DNA from: Scandinavium sp002470465
Lineage (GTDB): Bacteria > Pseudomonadota > Gammaproteobacteria > Enterobacterales > Enterobacteriaceae
Assembly: GCF_040750395.1 (NCBI RefSeq)
Contig: NZ_JBFLVD010000011.1
Location: forward strand, 248,001-312,000
Length of the DNA: 64,000 nt
Reading direction: 5' to 3'
Within the stretch, counting starts at the first letter, position 1. Every line of letters begins with the position of its first letter. The notes beneath the pieces are model-generated. The model had not been told where the DNA came from. It worked only from the letters and a program-made list of their open reading frames with translations, and ran no database searches. Position numbers and translations under genes: made by a program. Of the stretch, positions 56,876 through 64,000 are shown piece by piece.

Positions 56876-57805
56876 ATGACGCAATTTGCATTTGTGTTTC
56901 CGGGACAGGGGTCTCAGACCGTTGGCATGTTAGCCGATATGGCTGCGAGCTATCCGGTTATCGAAGAAACCTTCGCAGAAGCCTCTGCGGCGCTCGGCTA
57001 TGACCTGTGGGCATTGACCCAGCAGGGCCCGGCAGAAGAACTGAACAAAACCTGGCAGACTCAGCCTGCGCTGCTGACTGCCTCCGTCGCACTGTATCGT
57101 GTCTGGCAGCAGCAGGGCGGTAAAGCGCCTGCGCTGATGGCCGGTCACAGCCTTGGTGAATACTCAGCGCTGGTTTGTGCTGGCGTGATTGCCTTCGCTG
57201 ATGCGGTGAAGCTGGTCGAACTTCGTGGAAAATTCATGCAGGAAGCCGTGCCTGAAGGTACGGGTGGCATGTCTGCGATCATCGGTCTGGACGATGCAGC
57301 TATCGCCAAAGCATGCGAAGAGTCTGCTGAAGGGCAGGTGGTTTCCCCGGTAAACTTCAACTCTCCAGGCCAGGTGGTTATCGCCGGGCACAAAGAAGCC
57401 GTTGAGCGTGCTGGTGCCGCCTGTAAAGCTGCGGGCGCTAAGCGTGCGCTGCCTCTGCCGGTGAGCGTTCCTTCACACTGTGCGCTAATGAAGCCTGCCG
57501 CTGAGAAGCTGGCTGTTGAACTCGCAAAAATCACCTTTAATGCACCGCAGATCCCGGTTATCAATAACGTGGATGTGAAGTGTGAAGCGGCCGCAGACGC
57601 GATTCGTGATGCGCTGGTTCGCCAGCTCTACAGCCCGGTACAGTGGACCAAAACCGTTGAGTTTATGGCTACCCAGGGCGTTGAACACCTGTATGAAGTG
57701 GGCCCGGGTAAAGTCCTCACCGGGCTGACAAAACGTATTGTTGACACCCTGACTGCCTCGGCCATTAACGAGCCGGCGGCGATGTCAGCGGCGCTTGAGC
57801 AATAA
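56876..57805 (+). CDS. fabD: FabD, malonyl-CoA:ACP transacylase
   Basis: 309 aa, as in E. coli. Nucleophile Ser in GHSLGEYSAL (92), His in VPSHCALM (201) and substrate Arg in VELRGKFMQ (117). Transfers malonyl to ACP. AAGGAT precedes the ATG. Confidence 0.97.
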   Translation: MTQFAFVFPGQGSQTVGMLADMAASYPVIEETFAEASAALGYDLWALTQQGPAEELNKTWQTQPALLTASVALYRVWQQQGGKAPALMAGHSLGEYSALVCAGVIAFADAVKLVELRGKFMQEAVPEGTGGMSAIIGLDDAAIAKACEESAEGQVVSPVNFNSPGQVVIAGHKEAVERAGAACKAAGAKRALPLPVSVPSHCALMKPAAEKLAVELAKITFNAPQIPVINNVDVKCEAAADAIRDALVRQLYSPVQWTKTVEFMATQGVEHLYEVGPGKVLTGLTKRIVDTLTASAINEPAAMSAALEQ

Positions 57806-57824
57806 GAAGAGGAAAAGCAAAACC

Positions 57825-58559
57825 ATGAGTTTTGAAGGAAAAGTTGCGCTGGTTACCGGTGCAAGCCGCGGCATTGGCCGTGCTATCGCTGAAACGCTCG
57901 TTGCCCGTGGCGCGAAAGTTGTCGGAACCGCTACCAGCGAAAATGGTGCTCAGGCCATCAGCGATTATCTGGGTGCAAACGGTAAAGGTCTGATGTTGAA
58001 TGTGACCGATCCGGCATCTATCGAATCTGTTCTGGAAAATATTCGCGCAGAGTTTGGCGAAGTGGATATTCTGGTCAATAATGCCGGAATCACTCGCGAT
58101 AACCTGTTAATGCGAATGAAAGATGATGAGTGGAACGACATTCTCGAAACCAACCTGTCATCAGTTTTCCGTCTGTCAAAAGCGGTAATGCGAGCTATGA
58201 TGAAAAAGCGTCATGGTCGTATTATCACTATCGGTTCTGTGGTTGGTACCATGGGAAATGCTGGTCAGGCCAACTACGCTGCGGCGAAAGCGGGCTTGAT
58301 CGGCTTCAGTAAATCGCTGGCGCGCGAAGTTGCGTCCCGCGGTATTACGGTGAACGTTGTTGCTCCGGGCTTCATTGAAACGGACATGACGCGTGCGCTG
58401 TCAGACGATCAGCGTGCGGGTATTCTGGCGCAAGTTCCAGCGGGTCGCCTCGGCGATGCAAAAGAAATCGCCAGTGCGGTTGCATTCTTAGCGTCTGACG
58501 AAGCAGGTTACATCTCTGGTGAAACCCTGCACGTCAACGGCGGGATGTACATGGTCTGA
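57825..58559 (+). CDS. fabG: FabG, 3-oxoacyl-ACP reductase
   Basis: 244 aa, as in E. coli. SDR family: TGASRGIG (about 12-19), NNAGITRDN (86-94), Ser138 in IGSVVGT, Tyr151 and Lys155 in NYAAAKAG. NADPH-dependent. The start ATG at 57825 has AAGAAGAGG upstream at 13-19 nt; an upstream frame overlapping fabD is not coding. Confidence 0.97.
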   Translation: MSFEGKVALVTGASRGIGRAIAETLVARGAKVVGTATSENGAQAISDYLGANGKGLMLNVTDPASIESVLENIRAEFGEVDILVNNAGITRDNLLMRMKDDEWNDILETNLSSVFRLSKAVMRAMMKKRHGRIITIGSVVGTMGNAGQANYAAAKAGLIGFSKSLAREVASRGITVNVVAPGFIETDMTRALSDDQRAGILAQVPAGRLGDAKEIASAVAFLASDEAGYISGETLHVNGGMYMV

Positions 58560-58576
58560 CCGTAGTTTGCACAAAA

Positions 58577-58612
58577 TGCTCAGGAACCGCGCACTCTGTG
58601 CGATTCTGAGCA
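58577..58612 (+). promoter_or_regulatory. Long imperfect hairpin between fabG and acpP
   Basis: TGCTCAG...CGCAC-TCT-GTGCG...CTGAGCA: outer 7-bp and inner 5-bp stems. No U tract. Probable RNA processing or stability element 3' of fabG; acpP has its own promoter further on. Confidence 0.6.
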
Positions 58613-58696
58613 GTAATATGTGCAAAATGATTTGCGTTATGAGGGCAAACACCCGCAAAATAGCGTAAAATCGTGGTAAGACCTGCCGGGATTTAG

Positions 58697-58724
58697 TTGC
58701 AAATTTTTCAACATTTTATACACT
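58697..58724 (+). promoter_or_regulatory. acpP promoter
   Basis: TTGCAA (58697-58702), 16 bp, TACACT (58719-58724); A/T-rich. Start near 58731 would give a leader of about 40 nt with GATAGGAAA before the ATG, fitting the high level of acpP expression. Confidence 0.65.
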
Positions 58725-58769
58725 ACGAAAACCATCGCGAAAGCGAGTTTTGATAGGAAATTTAAGAGT

Positions 58770-59006
58770 ATGAGCACTATCGAAGAACGCGTTAAGAAAA
58801 TTATCGGCGAACAGCTGGGCGTTAAGCAGGAAGAAGTTGTTAACTCCGCATCTTTCGTTGAAGACCTGGGCGCTGATTCTCTTGACACCGTTGAGCTGGT
58901 AATGGCTCTGGAAGAAGAGTTTGATACTGAGATTCCGGACGAAGAAGCTGAGAAAATCACCACCGTTCAGGCTGCCATTGATTACATCAACGGCCACCAG
59001 GCGTAA
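58770..59006 (+). CDS. acpP: AcpP, acyl carrier protein
   Basis: 78 aa, standard acidic ACP. The 4'-phosphopantetheine attachment Ser is in ADSLDTVELVMALEEEF (Ser37 counting Met). Carries growing acyl chains. Ribosome binding site AGGAAA. Terminator immediately after. Confidence 0.98.
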   Translation: MSTIEERVKKIIGEQLGVKQEEVVNSASFVEDLGADSLDTVELVMALEEEFDTEIPDEEAEKITTVQAAIDYINGHQA

Positions 59007-59017
59007 GTGAACATCTC

Positions 59018-59046
59018 CAGGCGGTCACTCGACCGCCTGAGTTTTA
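59018..59046 (+). terminator. Terminator of acpP
   Basis: CAGGCGGTC-ACTC-GACCGCCTG then AGTTTT; perfect 9-bp stem, 11 bp after the acpP stop. Confidence 0.88.
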
Positions 59047-59097
59047 TCTGTTGCCCCTTTTTTTCTCTTTTTTATCATCCCTCCCTGGAGGACAAGC

Positions 59098-60339
59098 GTG
59101 TCTAAGCGTCGTGTAGTTGTGACCGGACTTGGCATGTTGTCTCCTGTCGGCAATACCGTAGAGTCCACCTGGAAATCTCTTCTTGCCGGTCAGAGCGGCA
59201 TCAGCCTAATCGACCATTTCGATACTAGCGCCTATGCAACCAAATTTGCTGGCTTAGTAAAGGATTTTAACTGTGAAGAATTTATCTCGCGTAAAGATCA
59301 GCGCAAGATGGATGCCTTCATTCAATATGGAATTGTCGCTGGCATTCAGGCCATGCAGGATTCTGGCTTTGAAGTGACGGAAGAGAACGCCTCACGTATC
59401 GGTGCCGCAATCGGCTCGGGTATCGGCGGTCTTGGCTTAATCGAAGAAAACCACAGTTCGCTGGTTAACGGCGGTCCACGTAAGATTAGCCCCTTCTTCG
59501 TCCCGTCCACGATTGTTAACATGGTGGCCGGTCACCTGACCATCATGTTTGGTTTACGTGGCCCTAGCATTTCTATTGCCACGGCGTGTACCTCCGGTGT
59601 GCATAACATCGGCCATGCGGCACGCATGATTGCCTACGGCGACGCAGATGCGATGCTGGCTGGCGGTGCTGAAAAAGCCAGCACCCCGCTCGGCGTGGGT
59701 GGCTTTGGTGCGGCGCGCGCGCTGTCAACCCGTAACGATAATCCTCAGGCGGCGAGCCGGCCGTGGGATAAAGACCGTGATGGGTTCGTACTGGGCGACG
59801 GGGCAGGTATCCTGATGCTCGAAGAGTATGAGCACGCGAAAAAGCGCGGCGCGAAAATCTATGCTGAACTCGTTGGTTTTGGCATGAGCAGCGATGCCTA
59901 TCACATGACGTCACCGCCGGAAAATGGCGCAGGTGCAGCGCAGGCGATGGTGAATGCCATTCGTGATGCGGGCATTGAGCCTGGCCAGATTGGCTACGTG
60001 AACGCCCACGGTACATCCACCCCTGCGGGTGACATTGCTGAAGCACAGGCCGTTAAATCTGTGTTTGGTGATGTAGCCAGCCGCGTAATGGTCAGCTCCA
60101 CCAAATCCATGACCGGCCACCTGCTGGGTGCTGCGGGTGCGGTTGAGTCGATCTACTCGATTCTGGCCCTGCGCGACCAGGCCGTTCCGCCTACCATCAA
60201 CCTGGATAACCAGGAAGAGGGGATTGACCTCGACTTCGTTCCTCACGAAGCACGCCAGGTCAGCGGCATGGAGTACACCCTGTGTAACTCCTTCGGCTTT
60301 GGTGGCACCAACGGATCGCTGATCTTCAAAAAGGTCTGA
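59098..60339 (+). CDS. fabF: FabF, beta-ketoacyl-ACP synthase II
   Basis: 413 aa, as in E. coli. Cys163 in IATACTSGVHNIG, His303 in NAHGTSTPAGD, Lys in STKSMTGHLLGAAGAVE with His340. It elongates palmitoleate to cis-vaccenate and is thermally regulated. The start is GTG (59098) with TGGAGGAC upstream. Confidence 0.97.
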   Translation: MSKRRVVVTGLGMLSPVGNTVESTWKSLLAGQSGISLIDHFDTSAYATKFAGLVKDFNCEEFISRKDQRKMDAFIQYGIVAGIQAMQDSGFEVTEENASRIGAAIGSGIGGLGLIEENHSSLVNGGPRKISPFFVPSTIVNMVAGHLTIMFGLRGPSISIATACTSGVHNIGHAARMIAYGDADAMLAGGAEKASTPLGVGGFGAARALSTRNDNPQAASRPWDKDRDGFVLGDGAGILMLEEYEHAKKRGAKIYAELVGFGMSSDAYHMTSPPENGAGAAQAMVNAIRDAGIEPGQIGYVNAHGTSTPAGDIAEAQAVKSVFGDVASRVMVSSTKSMTGHLLGAAGAVESIYSILALRDQAVPPTINLDNQEEGIDLDFVPHEARQVSGMEYTLCNSFGFGGTNGSLIFKKV

Positions 60340-60356
60340 TGATTCGCCCTGATGAT

Positions 60357-60384
60357 AAAGGCCTGCCATGCAGGCCTTTTCTTT
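60357..60384 (+). terminator. Terminator of fabF
   Basis: AAAGGCCTGC-CAT-GCAGGCCTTT plus T-rich tail; perfect 10-bp stem. Confidence 0.93.
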
Positions 60385-60451
60385 GCGTTTTTTCCGCTTG
60401 AGATCCCGTGTTCCCCCTGCCAGACTTACGGGCCACTGATAAGGAGCTGCG

Positions 60452-61267
60452 ATGGTCTTGATTAATGGTGTGGAACAGGATTCACTTGCCGCGAGTGACC
60501 GCGGCGTCCAGTTTGGTGATGGCTGTTTTACCACGGTCCGCATCTCGCGTGGCGTTCCCGAGTTTTTAGAGCAACACCTGCAAAGGTTGCAGAATACCTG
60601 CCGCGCACTCCTGATCCCTTTTTCTGAGTGGCCCACGCTTAGCCAGGAAATGCGCGCGCTTGCGCAGACACAGCAGGATGGCGTGCTGAAAGTCATTATC
60701 ACCCGTGGAAAAGGGGGCCGGGGCTACAGCCCTTCGGCGTGTTATTCCCCAACGCGTATTCTTAGCCTCTCTCCCGCACCGGCACATTATCCCCGGTGGC
60801 AGCAGCAAGGTATTACACTTGCGCTAAGCCCGGTCAGACTCGGGCGTAACCCGATGCTGGCTGGCCTCAAGCATCTCAACCGCCTGGAGCAGGTGCTGAT
60901 TCGCGCGCAACTTGAGCAGACGCAGGCCGATGAGGCGCTGGTGCTTGACAGCGAAGGCTGGGTTACGGAATGCTGTGCGGCTAATTTATTCTGGCGAGCC
61001 GGGAATACCGTATTTACTCCTCGCCTGGAGCACGCTGGCGTTAACGGTATCATGCGGCAGCATTGTCTCTCCGTACTGGCACAAAGTCGTTTTCACGTTG
61101 TCGAAGTCAGTGCCCGGGAGGATGCCGTTCGTCAGGCTGATGAAGTGCTGATCTGCAATGCGCTGATGCCCGTTGTGCCCGTAAACCAGTTTGCTGAGGC
61201 TCGCTATCTGTCGCGCGAGCTGTTTGAATTTTTGGCCCCCCTTTGTGAGCAGTCGAAGAAGTCATGA
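60452..61267 (+). CDS. pabC: PabC, aminodeoxychorismate lyase
   Basis: 271 aa (E. coli 269). Class IV PLP enzyme; the PLP Lys is in LKHLNRLEQVLIR (about 140), and ALVLDSEGWVTECCAANLF is also typical. Converts 4-amino-4-deoxychorismate to p-aminobenzoate and pyruvate in folate synthesis. AAGGAG precedes the ATG. The stop overlaps the mltG start (ATGA). Confidence 0.95.
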   Translation: MVLINGVEQDSLAASDRGVQFGDGCFTTVRISRGVPEFLEQHLQRLQNTCRALLIPFSEWPTLSQEMRALAQTQQDGVLKVIITRGKGGRGYSPSACYSPTRILSLSPAPAHYPRWQQQGITLALSPVRLGRNPMLAGLKHLNRLEQVLIRAQLEQTQADEALVLDSEGWVTECCAANLFWRAGNTVFTPRLEHAGVNGIMRQHCLSVLAQSRFHVVEVSAREDAVRQADEVLICNALMPVVPVNQFAEARYLSRELFEFLAPLCEQSKKS

Positions 61268-62286
61268 AGAAAATGTTTCGGTTTGTCCTCCTGCTGTTGG
61301 TTGCGTTTGTCCTTGCCGCTGGCGTCGGAATGTGGAAAGTTCGCGAGTTTGCGACAAGCAAAATTCTGATTAAAGAAGACACTATTTTTACCCTCAAGGC
61401 CGGTACTGGTCGTATGGCGTTGGGGGATTCCCTTTATGTGGAAAAAATCATTAATCGTCCGCGCGTATTTCAGTGGTTGCTTCGCGTTGAGCCAGAGCTC
61501 TCTCACTTTAAAGCCGGTACTTATCGCCTGACGCCAGGGATGAGCGTGCGCGATATGCTGCAGCTTCTGGCCAGCGGCAAAGAGGCTCAGTTCCCGTTGC
61601 GCTTTATCGAAGGAATGCGCGTCAGCGATTACCTTAAACAGCTGCGAGAAGCGCCTTACGTCAGGCACACGCTGAAAGACGACAGCTATGCCACCGTTGC
61701 CGAAGCGCTGAAGCTGGAGCATGCCGACTGGGTGGAAGGCTGGTTCTGGCCAGATACCTGGATGTACACGGCCAACACCACGGATATCCAGATCCTCAAG
61801 CGCGCGCATCAGAAAATGGTGAAGGCAGTTGATGAGGCCTGGGAAGGACGGACGGACAACCTGCCGTATCAGGATAAAAACCAGCTGATGACCATGGCTT
61901 CGATCGTCGAAAAAGAGACTGCCGTTGCCGCTGAGCGCGACAAAGTCGCGTCTGTGTTCATCAACCGCCTGCGTATCGGCATGCGTCTGCAAACCGACCC
62001 GACCGTGATCTACGGCATGGGTGAAAGCTATAATGGCAAACTGAACCGCAAGGATCTCGAGACGCCAACGGCGTACAATACCTACGTCATTGCCGGAATG
62101 CCGCCAGGTCCGATTGCCACGCCGGGTGAGGCCTCATTGAATGCTGCCGCGCATCCGGCAAAAACGCCGTATCTCTATTTTGTGGCCGACGGCAAAGGCG
62201 GGCACACTTTTAATACCAATCTCGCGAGCCATAACCGCTCGGTGCAGGATTACCTGAAAGTACTTAAGGAAAAAAATGCGCAGTAA
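61264..62286 (+). CDS. mltG: MltG, endolytic murein transglycosylase
   Basis: 340 aa, as in E. coli (YceG). One N-terminal membrane helix (about 5-25), LysM-like domain, and the YceG-like catalytic domain with Glu in MASIVEKETAVAAERDKVA (near 218). It cuts nascent glycan strands and helps set glycan length. Overlaps pabC by 4 nt and tmk by 11 nt. Confidence 0.96.
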   Translation: MKKMFRFVLLLLVAFVLAAGVGMWKVREFATSKILIKEDTIFTLKAGTGRMALGDSLYVEKIINRPRVFQWLLRVEPELSHFKAGTYRLTPGMSVRDMLQLLASGKEAQFPLRFIEGMRVSDYLKQLREAPYVRHTLKDDSYATVAEALKLEHADWVEGWFWPDTWMYTANTTDIQILKRAHQKMVKAVDEAWEGRTDNLPYQDKNQLMTMASIVEKETAVAAERDKVASVFINRLRIGMRLQTDPTVIYGMGESYNGKLNRKDLETPTAYNTYVIAGMPPGPIATPGEASLNAAAHPAKTPYLYFVADGKGGHTFNTNLASHNRSVQDYLKVLKEKNAQ

Positions 62287-62917
62287 ATATATCGTCATCG
62301 AAGGCCTGGAAGGCGCAGGGAAAACCACCGCGCGTAATCTGGTAGTGGAAACCCTCGAGCAGATGGGCATCCGTGAGCTGGTGTTCACCCGCGAACCTGG
62401 TGGCACCGTGCTGGCGGAAAAACTGCGTAGCCTGGTGCTGGATATCAAATCCGTCGGCGATGAAGTCATTACTGATAAAGCGGAAGTGCTGATGTTCTAT
62501 GCCGCTCGTGTACAGCTTGTTGAAACAGTCATTAAACCGGCGCTGGCTGAAGGCAAATGGGTGATTGGCGATCGCCACGATCTCTCAACGCAGGCGTATC
62601 AGGGCGGCGGACGTGGTATCGATCAGCACTTGCTCACCACGCTGCGTGATGCGGTACTCGGTGATTTCCGCCCGGACCTTACGCTCTACCTCGACGTTAC
62701 GCCGGAAGTGGGTCTAAAGCGTGCCCGAGCTCGCGGCGATCTCGATCGTATTGAGCAGGAATCCTTCAACTTCTTCCATCGCACCCGCGCCCGTTATCTG
62801 GAGCTGGCTGCGCAGGATCCGACTATTCGTACCATTGACGCGACGCAGCCGCTTGAAACAGTGATGCAGGATATTCGCAGCATGCTGGCCGCCTGGGTTG
62901 AGGAGCAGGGCGCATGA
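62276..62917 (+). CDS. tmk: Tmk, thymidylate kinase
   Basis: 213 aa, as in E. coli. P-loop GLEGAGKTT (about 9-17), DRHDLSTQAYQGGGR (about 101-115) and the LID segment RARARGDLDRIEQES. Phosphorylates dTMP. Overlaps mltG by 11 nt and holB by 4 nt. Confidence 0.97.
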   Translation: MRSKYIVIEGLEGAGKTTARNLVVETLEQMGIRELVFTREPGGTVLAEKLRSLVLDIKSVGDEVITDKAEVLMFYAARVQLVETVIKPALAEGKWVIGDRHDLSTQAYQGGGRGIDQHLLTTLRDAVLGDFRPDLTLYLDVTPEVGLKRARARGDLDRIEQESFNFFHRTRARYLELAAQDPTIRTIDATQPLETVMQDIRSMLAAWVEEQGA

Positions 62918-63918
62918 AATGGTATCCGTGGCTGCGCCCGCCGTTTGAACAGCTGGTCACCTGCTACCAGTCCGGTCGTGGTCACCACGCGCTGTTAGTG
63001 CAGGCGTTGCCCGGCCTGGGTGCGGAGGCGCTGGTCTATGCGCTGGTGCGCTTCCAGATGTGCCACACACCGGAAGGCCAAAAAAGCTGCGGGAAATGTC
63101 ACAGCTGCCAGCTAATGCAGGCGGGCACGCATCCCGACTACTATCAGCTTGAGCCTGAAAAAGGTAAGAGTACGCTTGGCATCGACGCGGTACGTGACGT
63201 TACCGAAAAATTGTATGAGCGTGCCCGGCTTGGTGGGGCGAAGGTCGTTTGGTTGAGCGATGCGGCCTTGCTGACAGAGGCCGCAGCGAATGCTCTGCTG
63301 AAAACCCTGGAAGAACCGCCGGAAAACACCTGGTTCTTCCTGCAATGTGAAGAGCCCGCCCGGCTGCTTGCCACCTTGCGTAGCCGCTGTCGCCATTTCC
63401 ATCTCGCCCCGCCGGCTGAAAATTACGGTCTGGCCTGGCTCGGTCGGGAAGTGACAATGTCACAAGAGAGCCTGCTGACGGCCTTACGCTTAACCGCCGG
63501 TGCGCCTGCAGCAGCGCTCGAACTGCTTGAGGAAAAACATTCTGCTGCCCGTCAGCAGCTCTGCGCTGCGCTGGATGGCGCGCTGCAAAGCGGTGACTGG
63601 CTTTCGCTGCTGCCGGTGCTTAATAACGACAACGTAGCGGAGCGGCTTTACTGGCTGACTTCGCTGCTGCTGGATGCGCAAAAAATGCAGCAGGGCATTA
63701 CATTGTTAACCAATGTGGATGCCGGGCCGCTGATTCAGCGAGTGGCGGGTCAGGTTTCCGCAGCGCGCTTGCAGGCAATGGCCCGCGACGCCTGCGAGTG
63801 TCGGGAGCAGCTCCAGAGCGTTACCGGACTCAACCGGGAGCTCATGCTCAACGATCGCCTGCTGCGCTGGGAACACTGGCTCCATGCTACGAGCCCGCTG
63901 CCGACGCCATTCCATTAA
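62914..63918 (+). CDS. holB: HolB, DNA polymerase III delta' subunit
   Basis: 334 aa, as in E. coli. AAA+ clamp-loader subunit with a degenerate P-loop (PGLGAEALV), zinc module Cys residues in MCHTPEGQKSCGKCHSC (about 50-65) and the sensor/SRC-like text TLRSRCRHF. It is the stator of the clamp loader, not an ATPase. Start overlaps tmk stop (ATGA). Confidence 0.97.
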   Translation: MKWYPWLRPPFEQLVTCYQSGRGHHALLVQALPGLGAEALVYALVRFQMCHTPEGQKSCGKCHSCQLMQAGTHPDYYQLEPEKGKSTLGIDAVRDVTEKLYERARLGGAKVVWLSDAALLTEAAANALLKTLEEPPENTWFFLQCEEPARLLATLRSRCRHFHLAPPAENYGLAWLGREVTMSQESLLTALRLTAGAPAAALELLEEKHSAARQQLCAALDGALQSGDWLSLLPVLNNDNVAERLYWLTSLLLDAQKMQQGITLLTNVDAGPLIQRVAGQVSAARLQAMARDACECREQLQSVTGLNRELMLNDRLLRWEHWLHATSPLPTPFH

Positions 63919-63955
63919 ACATCACCTGTATAAAGACAATATTAAGAGAGACATC

Positions 63956-64000
63956 ATGTTCTTAGTCGACTCGCACTGCCATCTCGATGGCCTCGATTAT
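63956..64000 (+). CDS. ycfH: TatD-family metal-dependent hydrolase (5' end only)
   Basis: Fifteen codons at the right edge, MFLVDSHCHLDGLDY, match the start of E. coli YcfH (TatD family), which follows holB in E. coli. The His-x-His metal motif SHCHLD is visible. AAGAGAGAC lies upstream of the ATG. The rest is outside the window. Confidence 0.85.
   Translation, partial: MFLVDSHCHLDGLDY

Noticed and set aside
1..64000. Search for CRISPR arrays, transposons, prophage genes, toxin-antitoxin or defence systems
   Set aside because: Reading both strands showed no spaced direct-repeat array, no transposase or integrase, no phage genes and no nuclease/helicase defence gene set. Repeats found are REP/BIME, one ERIC and small local duplications.

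Overview
The window is chromosomal DNA from an Enterobacteriaceae species, most likely Enterobacter or a close relative (Lelliottia, Leclercia). From position 5669 on, gene order follows the E. coli K-12 23.5-25 min region almost gene for gene: serX-ghrA-ycdXYZ-csg-clsC-opgCGH-msyB-mdtG-lpxL-trhO-solA-bssS-dinI-pyrC-yceB-mdtH-rimJ-yceH-mviM-murJ-flg-rne-rluC-yceF-yceD-rpmF-plsX-fabHDG-acpP-fabF-pabC-mltG-tmk-holB-tatD type. Protein sequences are close to, but distinct from, the E. coli ones as I remember them. No phage, transposase, CRISPR array, toxin-antitoxin pair or defence system was seen.

Layout. 1-5.6 kb is the most variable part: an SDR oxidoreductase (cut by the window edge) divergent from an AraC regulator, a tRNA-Asn gene, the nitrogen/sulfur LysR regulators nac and cbl (in E. 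coli these lie near 44 min, so this is a rearrangement junction), and an outer-membrane beta-barrel gene with an 11-G tract upstream. 5.6-9 kb: tRNA-Ser, ghrA, ycdX, ycdY, ycdZ. 9-13.9 kb: the two divergent curli operons csgDEFG and csgBAC, plus ymdA. 14-25.4 kb: envelope genes (clsC, opgC, opgGH, yceK, msyB, mdtG, lpxL) and trhO. 25.4-35 kb: yceO, solA, bssS, dinI, pyrC, yceB, mdtH, rimJ, yceH, mviM, murJ. 35-36.7 kb: an accessory SnoaL-like gene and a divergent LysR regulator inserted between murJ and the flagellar genes. 36.7-48.3 kb: flgN-flgM-flgA on the minus strand and flgBCDEFGHIJKL on the plus strand. 48.4-52.3 kb: rne with its long leader. 52.3-64 kb: rluC, yceF, then yceD-rpmF-plsX-fabH-fabD-fabG-acpP-fabF-pabC-mltG-tmk-holB and the first 15 codons of a tatD-family gene.

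How the genes work together. Regulatory sites readable in the sequence fit known circuits: NtrC site plus sigma-54 promoter for nac, LexA box for dinI, PurR box plus leader hairpin for pyrC, sigma-28 promoters for flgM and flgK, a probable FlhDC box between flgA and flgB, and a CsgD-type box at csgB. Curli, osmoregulated periplasmic glucan and flagellar genes sit close together and all act at the cell surface in the choice between motility and biofilm. The last block couples ribosomal protein L32 to phospholipid and fatty-acid synthesis.

Most notable observation: an ERIC-type repeat of about 121 bp lies inside the predicted transcribed leader of rne, between the hp1-like and hp2-like hairpins. 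The predicted leader is about 483 nt; the E. coli leader is 361 nt, and the difference is about the length of the repeat. Because rne autoregulates through this leader, the insertion may alter RNase E feedback. Other points: poly-G tract upstream of the porin-like gene, diverged CsgA repeats, genes missing from expected places (ymdB, yceI, yceJ, grxB), terminator-like hairpins inside the flg and csg operons, and a possible leaderless yceD mRNA. I found no convincing undescribed multi-gene system; this is mainly core genome.
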